This document shows positions 12,001 through 21,412 of a stretch of 64,000 nt of DNA, piece by piece; the stretch's first letter is position 1; each line of letters opens with the position of its first letter. The stretch lies in assembly GCA_014621425.1 (NCBI GenBank), contig JAANBB010000190.1, forward strand, positions 1 through 64,000, in the 5' to 3' direction. The notes beneath the pieces were generated by a model. The model did no database searches. It was not told the origin of the DNA and worked only from the letters and a program-made list of their open reading frames with translations. The translations under genes and the position numbers were made by a program. This stretch comes from Cylindrodendrum hubeiense. Lineage: Eukaryota; Ascomycota; Sordariomycetes; Hypocreales; Nectriaceae.

Positions 12001-13670
12001 TTGATAGCATGATTCAGGTTATTCTATTTTGTTCACTTTGAGAGTCTTTTATCTGCGCCTTTACCGCCATTGTGCCGGCATCACCAGTCACAACACCTGC
12101 TTTCGGTAGGTGGGTTGTTGGCTCTCTGGCCCTCTCTTATGCTCGTCCCACACACACTATCATTGTTGTGGTGGCTAAGGTGAGGCCTTGGCTTGCCGAT
12201 ATTCAAGATCTTGTTATAGAGTATTCGCTTTGAAGATCCGTAGCTATGTATTCAACGGGGATTGGGCGATCTATTTGATGCATATCACCTAGATTAAAAA
12301 CACATTGTTCTAAGCTACAACTTTCAAATGGATATTAAAAATGGAAATGCTTAATTTTAGAAATGTGTTGCGTGGGTTTTGTAGGATGACCAGAAATGAC
12401 TAGTGAACTATGTGAGCTACTGTGGATATCTAAAGCAAAGCCGGTCTCTTTCTGTTCCACAGCATCGCGCCAGACTTTAATAGACTTAAATGTACCTGCC
12501 TAATTTATTAAAGTTTTCTTTTCTCAGTATGTGATCACATGCTCCGAGCATTCGTGTTGCTAATTGCTTACCTGGCTGTTGTGCGGTTGTTATTATATTA
12601 CCCGGATCTCGACTACGCTACCACGCTAGCTTTTTCTAGTGGCGATAGTTAGTTTACCCTGTATGGATTTCTGCTCATTAGAGTAAGCTTTTGATTCACG
12701 CATCGCAACAACAAATGGTCCATCAACTGCTTAAGCCTGGTAATCCTTTATCCTATATTACCCATGCAAATTGGAAGAAGTCTGGTTAAAGTCCCCTCCT
12801 TCTGGGCATTGAGATTACCCTAGGGTGGCTGGCAACCAAATGTGCGGGGAAGACATGGGGTCGAAACCCCCCCTCCCTACGGCACATAGGATCGGCAAGA
12901 TGATGAATGTGTTTACTAATTTCCCATCATTATGTTAGGGGAAGGACTTGATTGTATGCGAAACCCGCTATTATAGTTAGCCAGCGGTCCACCAAGAAAT
13001 TATCGCGGACTCCTGATACTGGGGCTTCGCGATGGTAACTTTGTTATTCCATATCAAAGTTAATAGGCTTTCCATGAATAATGACGTACTCTTCATTTCC
13101 GCAAAATAGTAAACATAAAACCTAGGGCGCTGTGACCAGCCACGTGTCTTGCAACATTTTCCTCATCTATTTAAGTTTACCTCGGGCTGGTAGGGAGGGA
13201 CAATCCCCACTCAAGGTCCAAGTGTTGCCTCCACATATGGGCTAGGTAAGATAATAATCGTCACACTTGTGCGCCTTTTAGGCAAGTCTACATTGAACTT
13301 GAGCTGCGAATCTCGGCACGATCGGACACAGCTTCTCGAAACAGCTAGTTCCTGCTGCAACGGAATATTATCCAACACACACTGGCAAATCCGACCCGGA
13401 CCATATGGGAGAATGTCCCCCGTTCCCGAACTTGATCCCGTTCGATTCCCCACAGCCGCCCAGAATGCGGATTAGTCCAACCGCTCCTTCAATTTCACCT
13501 CGGGACATTCAGTATGGGCTGAAAGTGGGGAAATCTGCTTACTGGTCACTCCTCCACTCCGTCAAGGGGTGTCAGCTACCTGGACTGGGGAAATGGTGAC
13601 AGAGTTTCTGGGGTCGCAACGATAGACTATTGCTTGGCATCGCGTCAAAGGGACAAGGGGAGTACGCGTA
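9095..13670. other. Long gene-free region, AT-rich from about 10.7 to 13.2 kb
   Basis: More than 4.5 kb lies between two plant-polymer hydrolase genes. The first part (to ~10.3 kb) has ordinary composition and should contain the beta-glucosidase promoter. From ~10.7 to ~13.2 kb the sequence is visibly AT-rich, has stops in every frame and no ORF above ~80 residues. It contains a three-copy 45-bp tandem repeat (11225-11359) and a perfect 7-bp stem hairpin (gaatgcc/ggcattc, 11705-11724). It may be the decayed remains of repeats, but no transposon motif survives that I can recognise. Confidence 0.5.
11225..11359. repeat. Three-copy 45-bp tandem repeat
   Basis: Copies lie at 11225-11269, 11270-11314 and 11315-11359. 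Each starts aat(a/g)(a/g)cctaa and ends with a variant of ctaagagtctaaaaac. The copies differ at several positions, mostly transitions, so the array is not recent. It lies in the AT-rich gene-free region. Confidence 0.85.
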
Positions 13671-13680
13671 TATAAATCGC
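13585..13680 (+). promoter_or_regulatory. Feruloyl esterase promoter: TATA box and CreA-like sites
   Basis: TATAAA at 13671-13676 is 82 nt before the ATG at 13758. Two CTGGGG motifs at 13585-13590 and 13608-13613, plus CCCCGG just after the TATA box, match the SYGGRG consensus of the carbon-catabolite repressor CreA. This suggests glucose repression. Binding is an inference from the motif only. Confidence 0.5.
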
Positions 13681-13757
13681 AGTCCCCGGAACACAGACTT
13701 CAAGATCCCTTCAAATTACCTACCAGAGCCTGGTCTTTCGATTGTTTGTCTGTTCCG

Positions 13758-15344
13758 ATGAAGATTCTCGGTATGTCACTCCTGGGCCTGTTGGCTGCCA
13801 CACAGGGAGCAGAATGCAGTGTCATAAATGACCACAAATTCGCCACTCAGTGTAAAGGGCTTGGGAAGACCTTGGCTCGTCAGTTTAGCAACGCCAAGGT
13901 TAACCTTACGGAACTTGTCGAAGCGGGCTCCAACCTCACGGCTCCCTCAACTCACTCAACATGTGAGGCATTCAATTCGGCGTTTGATTTTGACCTTTGT
14001 CGGGTCAAGATGTACGTGACCACTTCCAAGAAGAGTGGTGTCACTCTGGAGACCTGGCTGCCTCTCAATTGGACTGGCCGCTTCTTGAGCGTTGGAAATG
14101 GTGGCCTCGGTGGTTGCATTTCATATTCCGATATGGGCTACGCTGCAGCTAGGGGATTTGCCGTCGTTGGAACCAACAATGGCCATGACGGAAATACCGG
14201 CTTACCATTTTACCAAAATCGACAAGTGCTTGAGGACTTTGCGTACCGCGCTCTCCACACTGGTGTAGTTGTGGGCAAGAAAATCACCAAGGCATTTTAT
14301 GGGAAGAAGCATACGAAATCCTACTATCTCGGCTGCTCTACTGGTGGCCGGCAAGGCTTTAAGGAAGCTCAGAGCTTCCCTGACGATTTCGACGGAATCG
14401 TCGCCGGCGCACCAGCATTCGATTTCGGCAATCTCCAGGCTTGGTCTGGTCACTTTTATGGGTTGACTGGCACCTCCGGCTCATCAACATTCCTCACACC
14501 TGCCCAGTGGTCTCTCGTGGTGAAAGATGTTATTAACCAATGCGATGGGCTTGATGGCTACCTGGATGGCATCATCGAGGACCCTGACCTTTGCCAGTAC
14601 CGTCCTGAAAATCTGATTTGCGGCGAAAACGAGACCGCGAATTGCATCACCGGAACGCAAGCCGGCGTTGTTCGAGAAGTTTTCTCACCGCTTTATGATG
14701 CCACAGGCACTTTACTGTACCCTCGCTTACAACCTGGTGCCAATGCGACAAGCACCCTATGGTCAGGAACTCCATTCCAATACAGCGTTGACTGGTGGCG
14801 CTACGTTATTTATGACGATCCTTCGTGGGGACCCGAGTTAACCCTTGATGATATTGAGGCGGCAAAGAAGGTCGACACTTTCGGTATCAACACATGGAAC
14901 GGAGACCTATCTAAGGTTAGGGACCGTGGCGCCAAGATTCTACACTACCATGGTCTTCAGGACCCAATCATCTCTAGTGATAACTCGGCGCGGTATTATA
15001 ATCATGTCTCGCGTACCATGGGTCTCCGATCTGATGAGTTGGATGACTTTTACCGATACTTTCGAATCTCAGGAATGGCGCACTGCACTGGAGGAACTGG
15101 TGCCTACAACATTGGCAGTAGGCAGAGTAACTTTGCTGGCGATGAGCCTGAAAGCAATGTTCTGTCTGCTATTGTTCAGTGGGTTGAGGAAGGCATTGCC
15201 CCCGATGCTGTACTGGGCACTGCTTACACCGACACAACTAAGGACAAGGTCGCTTTCGAAAGGAAGCATTGCAAGTACCCCCTACGGAACAGCTACAAAG
15301 GAAGTGGGGACCCGAACACTATTGAGAGTTGGGAATGTGTGTGA
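13758..15344 (+). CDS. Secreted tannase/feruloyl esterase family protein
   Basis: The gene is intronless and encodes 528 residues from the ATG at 13758. A further in-frame upstream codon is not ATG. A signal peptide is visible (MKILGMSLLGLLAATQGAEC). The family hydrolyses feruloyl, galloyl or related phenolic esters in plant cell walls. It shows the characteristic CS-D-HC arrangement: nucleophile Ser194 with adjacent Cys193 in LGCSTGGRQG, Asp402 in HGLQDPIIS, and His442-Cys443 in GMAHCTGG, the two Cys normally being disulfide-bonded. A calcium-binding-like Asp-rich loop is seen in CDGLDGYLDGIIEDP. Several N-linked glycosylation sequons are present. Which ester it prefers cannot be read from sequence. 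Confidence 0.94.
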   Translation: MKILGMSLLGLLAATQGAECSVINDHKFATQCKGLGKTLARQFSNAKVNLTELVEAGSNLTAPSTHSTCEAFNSAFDFDLCRVKMYVTTSKKSGVTLETWLPLNWTGRFLSVGNGGLGGCISYSDMGYAAARGFAVVGTNNGHDGNTGLPFYQNRQVLEDFAYRALHTGVVVGKKITKAFYGKKHTKSYYLGCSTGGRQGFKEAQSFPDDFDGIVAGAPAFDFGNLQAWSGHFYGLTGTSGSSTFLTPAQWSLVVKDVINQCDGLDGYLDGIIEDPDLCQYRPENLICGENETANCITGTQAGVVREVFSPLYDATGTLLYPRLQPGANATSTLWSGTPFQYSVDWWRYVIYDDPSWGPELTLDDIEAAKKVDTFGINTWNGDLSKVRDRGAKILHYHGLQDPIISSDNSARYYNHVSRTMGLRSDELDDFYRYFRISGMAHCTGGTGAYNIGSRQSNFAGDEPESNVLSAIVQWVEEGIAPDAVLGTAYTDTTKDKVAFERKHCKYPLRNSYKGSGDPNTIESWECV

Positions 15345-15897
15345 ATTCAGAAAATCGCATATAGGTACTAGGTAGTGCGAGTTGGAGCGGTTTTCTTGTA
15401 TATCTTTGAGCTAGATTGATATTTGTCGATCAATCTATCACCACTTCTATCAATTTGAAGAGAAAATCACCGGAAATGCATGAAGTGAATACCGTAGCGC
15501 ATATATAGACTCAACATAGAAGAGTCCTGGTCTCAAACACTTCGCTTTGGGTCTCGGAAATAAAACCGCGGTATAAATACTAAATATCATCATTTCCAGA
15601 TAGAACTACAAATTATAGCTGAATATATACAAAACTGTTAAAAACCTAAAAGATGCATGGGTGGACTGTGTATCGGGAATGTGGTTGGCTTCGTGTGCGA
15701 CTTACGGCAAAATTTTAGCCAGTAATTATCTTACCAGTCTTCCATATTACCGACAAAATCTACACACGAGCTATGTTCCCTACACAATCCTCGAGAGCAA
15801 AGGCATTTCCGCCCATCCCTCCAAGTAGGAGCTAGCTTTCTCTAACCTACAGCAACCCTTTCCTGGCTGTCCCAAAGCATCTACTTCCCTTCAGGCC
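15345..15897. other. Convergent 3' intergenic region
   Basis: About 550 bp lies between the 3' ends of the feruloyl esterase and the small membrane-protein gene. It is AT-rich with stops in all frames. Apart from presumed 3' UTRs I see nothing in it. Confidence 0.5.
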
Positions 15898-16470
15898 TCA
15901 TACCTGGCTCTGATATCGAAAAACCCACTCAATTCCGTTACCCAGTTGACACATAAATAAAGCCAGAGGACCTAGGGTTACCAGCTCCGCCCCATACTTG
16001 GAAACACCAAATATAGCAACACCTATAGGGAGAATAAAGAATCCAATGACAGCTAAGGGCATCAATCTGCTCGATTGAAGTCGATGATAAGTCGCAGTAA
16101 AACTGATAGCGAAGGCGGGGATCACAAATATCAGGTCAGATTTCGAAGGGAATATTAAACGACCGTAAATCGGGCGCAGCCATTTCCCAACAGTTTCATA
16201 TCCTAGTTTTGTCAGCTATTTTGATCTCACTGTCAGAAGTTACTAGGGGGTTGTACTATCATTTTCATTGCCGTAGGAAGCTAGAGGCACTGTGGCGATG
16301 AATAATAGGGCAATGAGGGCGTTCGTAATGAACGCATCACGCAGGGTATCTCTGCATGCCCGATTTGACATTTTTTGGACCTCCTTCGTTGAATTTGCGA
16401 CAGGTGTTTGGGCGCCCTGGGTTGGAGCAAGTCTAATCTGAACTGAAGCCTTCCTTCGGTTGACTGTCAT
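15898..16470 (-). CDS. Small predicted multi-pass membrane protein, unknown function
   Basis: Two short ORFs join across a 54-nt intron at 16203-16256 (donor GTACAA, branch GCTGACA, acceptor CTAG). The exons are 16257-16470 and 15898-16202 and give 172 residues. The join preserves frame and fits the intron style of the neighbours, which is the main reason to believe it. After a polar N-terminus (~50 residues) there are about four hydrophobic segments: ITNALIALLFIATVPLA, SDLIFVIPAFAISF, MPLAVIGFFILPIGVAIFGV and VTLGPLALFMCQLG. I do not recognise a family. It could be a fragment of a larger transporter, or a lineage-specific integral membrane protein. The intron donor is weak and no expression support is visible. 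Confidence 0.5.
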
Positions 16471-16620
16471 CGTGAGTCAGATGGTTTATGGGTTATGAAG
16501 GAATGGGGTGACCGTTTTATGGGAAGAAGGGAATCATTTGCTGACCAAGCATCCAAAGATAAGCCAAATCCTGAGCTGAAAGATGGGGGATTTGATTGGG
16601 TCCTCGATGGTAAAATTTAT

Positions 16621-16740
16621 ATTAGGAAATAAATAACTAAAATAAACATAGCATTAGGGAATAAACGACTAAATAGAATGTAGTATTAGGGAATATAAGG
16701 CTAAAATAAATAAAGCATTAGGATAAATAAAGGCTAATGA
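16621..16740. repeat. 32-bp AT-rich tandem repeat, about 3.7 copies
   Basis: Copies begin at 16621, 16653, 16685 and 16717. Each starts attagg(g/a)a and three end in agc/agt. The array lies directly beside the inverted helicase relic. Divergence between copies indicates some age. Confidence 0.85.
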
Positions 16741-16745
16741 TTATT

Positions 16746-16827
16746 CCGTTGCTAATTATCAGGCTTGGGCAACATCAGCGCGAATGACGCGTTCGGCCTG
16801 CAGCAGCTTTGCGTACACGCTGCGGAC
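16746..16827 (-). pseudogene. Relic of the helicase 3' end, inverted
   Basis: On the minus strand this segment reads RSVYAKLLQAERVIRADV, close to the RSVYTKLLQAERVIRIDV end of the helicase at about 21032-21090. Over the first 47 nt (tccgcagcg to attcgc) I count 43 identities. Similarity continues through the stop region (cctgataattagcaacgg against cccgataactagcgacgg). No upstream helicase sequence is recognisable, so this is a truncated duplicate in inverted orientation, not a gene. Confidence 0.8.
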
Positions 16828-17550
16828 CAATGTGTGTTCCGGACTGAGAACATTTGCATTCATTCAGCAGAGCACATTCCGTATGTATGACGAGCTTGGC
16901 ACGGGTATGAAACGATTGAAATTGATAGGCAGAAAATGCACCGTGTTTAGCTACCTAAGGACGGGTTTTGACCAGATCAATAAGTCGAGCATAAGTGGAC
17001 ACAAAGTGAGCATCAAGTGAGCATCAAGTGCCCGAGCACCAAGCTAAGTCTCATCTACCAATACAGCTGGCTGCCACCTGGCAGACAGGTCAGGCAGCCT
17101 ATCGTGTCATGCATGAAGGAAAAAGTTTGTCGCGCTAAACCTCTGTTTTCTCTCTCTTCAACAACCTACTCATTGCGCGAAGACGTCCCTGCTTGCAGTG
17201 ACGCCGTCCCCATTGTTCTCAGGTTTACCCTCGTGGCTTTCTTTTGTGGTAGACACGGCTGTGTTTATCCTCACTCTATATAGGGATAGGACGAATCTGC
17301 GGTCTCTGGTATCAATCTCCTTCGGGAATTGATCCTGCTCGACTTTTGTCGTTGCAAACCAGTGCCAAGGACGACCCACGTGGTCGAAGTGGTGGTGAAT
17401 CACTCTGCAGTTTCTGGACCAACCTTCTTCGGAAGTTGGTTCTGCTCGACTTTTGTCGTTGCAAACCAGTACTACAGACGCGTTTTGTTCTTCTCTAGAC
17501 GACCTTTCCCCCTTTCTTCTTCTACGACACAACACTAATCCGCTGTCACT
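16828..17550. promoter_or_regulatory. Helicase upstream region with direct repeats
   Basis: This holds the presumed helicase promoter and leader. Two direct repeats of about 58 bp (17306-17363 and 17414-17470) share an identical core, ctgctcgacttttgtcgttg, then caaaccagt. A shorter duplication (gtgagcatcaa) lies at about 17006-17030. A minus-strand ORF of 140 codons spans the repeats but has no recognisable domain and I do not call it. Confidence 0.55.
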
Positions 17551-20500
17551 ATGTCTGGAACAACCGACAGTGTCGCCGCCGCTGGCCCTCACCAGTCAGC
17601 TACTCCCGCCCCCGCCCTCGCCCTCGCCGTTGCGCCGGAACCGACGGATAAGACTTGGTCAAAGCAATGTGCTCTCCTGCTGGATCACACAAACAGCATT
17701 TTGTTCGGAGGCCAAGGACTCGGCCTGGCAACCGACATCGATACAAGACTGATCGCAGCCACTGGCATGGATCTCAGCCCTTGGATAGGTGTTATTATTC
17801 ACTTCCCGCTCGGTGCCTCAAATGAGGATGATGGCTTCGGGATGCGCCATTCAGGTAAGACTCGCTTTCTTGCCTGCTTCTGATCAGTATGTGGATATTT
17901 AGCTAACATATAGGGCTCGACAGTATACCAGGGACCTCAACTCGGCAGCAAACCAGTCGATTTCGCTAGAGTTGCGGTTAAGTTTCCCCGCGGCCAGACT
18001 GCCATCCAGATCGCGCCCCTCGACCCGACCTCCGCCGCTTTATTCCCTACAATCACGGCACAAATGTCCATTGTTTCAGTAGACATTTTGAACGGCGCAA
18101 GAGTTCAAGTTGAAGGCTTTGGCATCCCATTTGCCAACCCTGGACACCTAACCGAAGACTGGCTTCTTCGCCATCTCCCAATCGCGGCTGGCAAGACCCT
18201 GCTAGATATTTTAGACCTCCACTGCTTTGATTTCATTGTCAACGCCCCCGCCAATGCCGCAACATCAGGCTTAGACGAAAGCAAGCTTCCACCGCCATTC
18301 AGCTACCCGTATGGCAAAGATCACTCTTGGAATCTCTCGAAATACCAAGCCTTAGTCGAAAAGGAAAAAGGTCATCAGTTCGCCCCATGCTGGAACTTTG
18401 AAAACGACAATGACCACATTGCTGCTATGGTTCATTCTCAAGTGCAGGAAGTCATGTGGCTACACAAAGCTGCCGAGGAGATCGGTGAGATCACATTTCG
18501 AGCATACTTTGTTGCAACTAGTTCCGAGGCGACCGACTACTATGCCATCTTGCCCTTGACTCAACTTTTCCGAGATCAGTTTGATGCTGCATGGCGCCGT
18601 TTCACCAGGGATTATTCCTTTCGATTGGACATTTGGGACGACACCATTGAAGGCAAGCAATATGAGGAAGATACGAAAGCCTGCTGGGACGCTAGAATTA
18701 TGGATTACCCTGGTTCTATTGATATACTCAGTGCCCACCCTATCGACAAGCACGAGATCATCCTTCAAGTCCGCCGAGCCCTCCAGACCGAGAAAAAACG
18801 CGGCCCTAACTTTGAGGTCAAGACTTTCGGCGATCGTGCTTTTGCTGATCTCGCGCTACAACAGAGCAAGGAGCAATAGAACTGCGTTGCTCTCAAGTTT
18901 GATACTCAGCTACCGGAATACCAGCGAAAAGTTGAAGCAGTCTGCCTTTTTAATCCTGATGCGAGGCCATCCAATCCTGTTGCGTGTGGGCTCCCCGACC
19001 CCGATAACAAGAAGCCCGAGGAACCGGATGCGCCTATCCCTGCTAAGCTCAAGTTCCGAATGAGTCTGCATCGAGATCTCCTACGCGGCACCGGTTTCTG
19101 GCCAACATTACGGTATAGTGTCGACGAAGATAACAGTATTCAAGGTCTCGCCCGTATAGCGACAAGAATCCAACTCGACGACGAAAATTCCCGCAACGTC
19201 AAACTGGCAAAGCTTCCCGTGGTCAATCTTCTAGACCTTGATGACGAGTATGTCCACGCCTTGATGCAAGAGGCTCTACCTGCCGACCGTGCTCGATACC
19301 GCGAGTATCTCAGCAAGCGACCTCTCGGATTAGGTGTGATCATTGCTGTAAGTTTACTTATCTGCGTATCTTATAGATTGCATGAACTCTAACTTGTACC
19401 TAGGGCCCAGGATTCGGAAAGACAACTGCCCTCGCCCTCGCTACATTAGGAATGTCGGCCTCACTTGGCAAGATCTATGCCAGTGCTCCAACACATGTTG
19501 CCGTCGACAACTTCGCTGCTCGCCTCGGCCTTGTTACCGCCCGCGTCATAGACCGCCTTAACCAGGGAAAGGAAGATACCGATCGCGTTCACCGAAAGCT
19601 CATCATCCGAGCATATAAGCAGTCTGAAGAAATCAATGCGTTCGAGAACCTAATCCAGAACCCCCACAATGGCGACTCCGCCACTCCTCGGTCCAGCTGG
19701 AAGGCACCATCGAAGTGGAAGCTGCATCTCTCGCTTGCATACTGGCTTTTGATGTTGCTCCGCTCTCCTAGTGTTCGAGACTTACATGTGGACGACAGCC
19801 CTACCCTCCATCAAATTCAGGGAGAGATTGATGGAAAGCAAGATATGGGACATCTCCGAGCTGTGGCTGTCGGGGATATTACATGGGAGGAGTATGAGGC
19901 CAAATCGACTCATCCGACTGGGAAACTCATCGAGACGTTCATGTTGAGTATCTTGGGAGCCGCCGATGTTCTCTGCACCACCCCGAGTCTCTCTAACCAA
20001 GATCCATTCAAGGACTGGAAGAATCGAAAAGCCCGAGGTATTGCAGTTGATGAGGCTGCTAATATGACACGCCCGGATCTATACTGTGTCTGGGGAAATA
20101 CGCTTCTCCCTTGCGTTCTGGCCGGCGACGATAAGCAGTTGGCCCCAGCCGTCATGACCTTGAAGGAGAAAGACTCTGGAGGCAATTTTCTAAACCGACT
20201 TGGGGAGGATGGCAGGATCTCGCCGCTTACATGGTTTGAGGGAACAGGCTGGCCTATTTACCGACTCCGTACCCAACTTCGGATGGCCAGGGGACTCTTC
20301 GATCTGAGCCACAGCGAGGTCTATGGCGACATCCCCTTTACCTACGGCCCGGGTTGCGATATTACCCTACCAGCTCACTCGCTTGGCCGCCGCCTTGAGT
20401 CCTTCATTCAAGTCAAGTACCCTGACTGTGTGACCCCCCCTGCTGCAGGTACCCTGGCGCCCATATTCTTCCATTGCGAGGGGTCCTATTGCAGGGTCAA

Positions 20501-21110
20501 TAGCACAACCGGGTCCAGGAACAACGTTGGTCAGACCAAGGCCGCGCTTGGCTTCCTTAACGACTTCGTCAAATCCGCCGAGCTTACCGAGGCTGAAGTC
20601 GCCAAAATCGTTGTCATCACCCCTTACAAGGCCAACGCCGAGCTCGTCACCGGCATACGCAAAGACCCTGAGTACGCCGCCTTGAACCCAATGCCACCGG
20701 CCACAACAGCAGACTCTTTCCAGGGCCACGAGGGAGATATTACCGTTATCATTATGGTCGCTAATCAGGCTGTTGGCCCCGGGTTTACGACTGATGAGCG
20801 GCGCCTCAATGTAATGCTCAGTCGGCAGAAGAGTGGCCTAGTCATCTTCGGTGACATAAACGTGGCGGGAAAGCTGGATGATGGCAAGGGCGAGGGCAAG
20901 GGCAAGGGGAAGGACGAGGTGAAGGGAAAGGGGAAGGGAAAGGGAAAGTGGAAAGCGAAGGGGGCCAAGAATGCCACGTTCATGGTCAAGCACAGCAACG
21001 GAGAATGGCACTTCACAAAGGCCATTATGCTCCGCAGCGTGTACACAAAGTTGCTGCAGGCCGAACGTGTAATTCGCATCGATGTCACGCCACCTAAGCC
21101 CGATAACTAG
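17551..21110 (+). pseudogene. UPF1-like superfamily 1B helicase, interrupted by an in-frame stop
   Basis: Exons are 17551-17854, 17924-19347 and 19404-21110. Introns are GTAAGA...CGACAG with branch GCTAAC, and GTAAGT...CCTAG. The frame would give 1144 residues, but TAG at 18877-18879 (codon 420) interrupts exon 2 while the same frame stays open on both sides. C-terminal SF1 motifs are intact: Walker A GPGFGKTT (577-584), DEAA box in AVDEAANM (~792), motif III GDDKQLAP (~817), SFQGHEGD, and LNVMLSRQKSGLVIFGD. Next comes a Gly-Lys repeat tract (20884-20958), then the RSVYTKLLQAERV end. UPF1/NAM7-type enzymes unwind RNA or DNA. The first ~575 residues match nothing I recognise. Without readthrough only a 419-residue piece lacking the helicase core would be made. 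The stop follows CAA and could derive from CAG by a CpA to TpA change, as in RIP. An unrecognised splice or a sequencing error cannot be excluded. Confidence 0.78.
20884..20958 (+). repeat. Purine-rich coding minisatellite (Gly-Lys tract)
   Basis: Runs of ggcaag/gggaag encode alternating Gly-Lys with occasional Glu and Asp near the helicase C-terminus. The strand is almost pure purine, so slippage is a likely origin. The basic tract could bind nucleic acid, which is inference. Confidence 0.75.
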
Positions 21111-21139
21111 CGACGGGAGATAGTGGGCGAGATAGTGGG

Positions 21140-21257
21140 AAATTAAGACGCAATCGAACCTCAATGATAACTTATGTGTCGATCAATTTACGTGTATCCT
21201 GCGTGTCCTTTCTACATTCGTAGGTAATCTTCTAGCCCAACTTCCCTTATTAAACCG
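21140..21257 (+). repeat. Dispersed repeat copy A, just 3' of the helicase
   Basis: This aligns by eye with 49597-49712. Shared blocks include caatcgaa, the 17-mer atcaatttacgtgtatc, ctttctacat, cagcccaactt-like sequence and taaacc. Small indels separate the blocks. It begins about 30 nt after the helicase stop. Confidence 0.7.
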
Positions 21258-21357
21258 TCGGGCAAAAAACCCACATCTGTGTAATTACTCAACATCACAT
21301 TTTGTCCGTAAAGTATTTGGAGGGCCTTATCCACTCTACCCCGCTATAGAATATAGA

Positions 21358-21412
21358 GGCCACTGTAGCCCACTGCAACTTAGGTATAATTCTTTAGCAG
21401 GCTACAGTGGCC
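21358..21412. repeat. Perfect 13-bp inverted repeat with 29-nt spacer
   Basis: Arms lie at 21358-21370 and 21400-21412 and are exact reverse complements. It might be a transcript-terminal hairpin or the end of a small element. No target-site duplication was identified. Confidence 0.75.

Noticed and set aside
13430..13460. Possible tRNA B box (gttcgattcccc)
   Set aside because: Flanking bases do not form a T-stem and no matching A box lies at the correct distance.
17170..17592. 140-codon minus-strand ORF upstream of the helicase
   Set aside because: It runs across two direct repeats read in different frames, has no domain, and overlaps the helicase start. It is explained by the repeats.
18834..18879. 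Short intron that would remove the helicase stop codon
   Set aside because: The only GT...AG pair ending at the TAG (gtgctt...atag, 44 nt) has a poor donor and shifts the frame away from the conserved downstream sequence.
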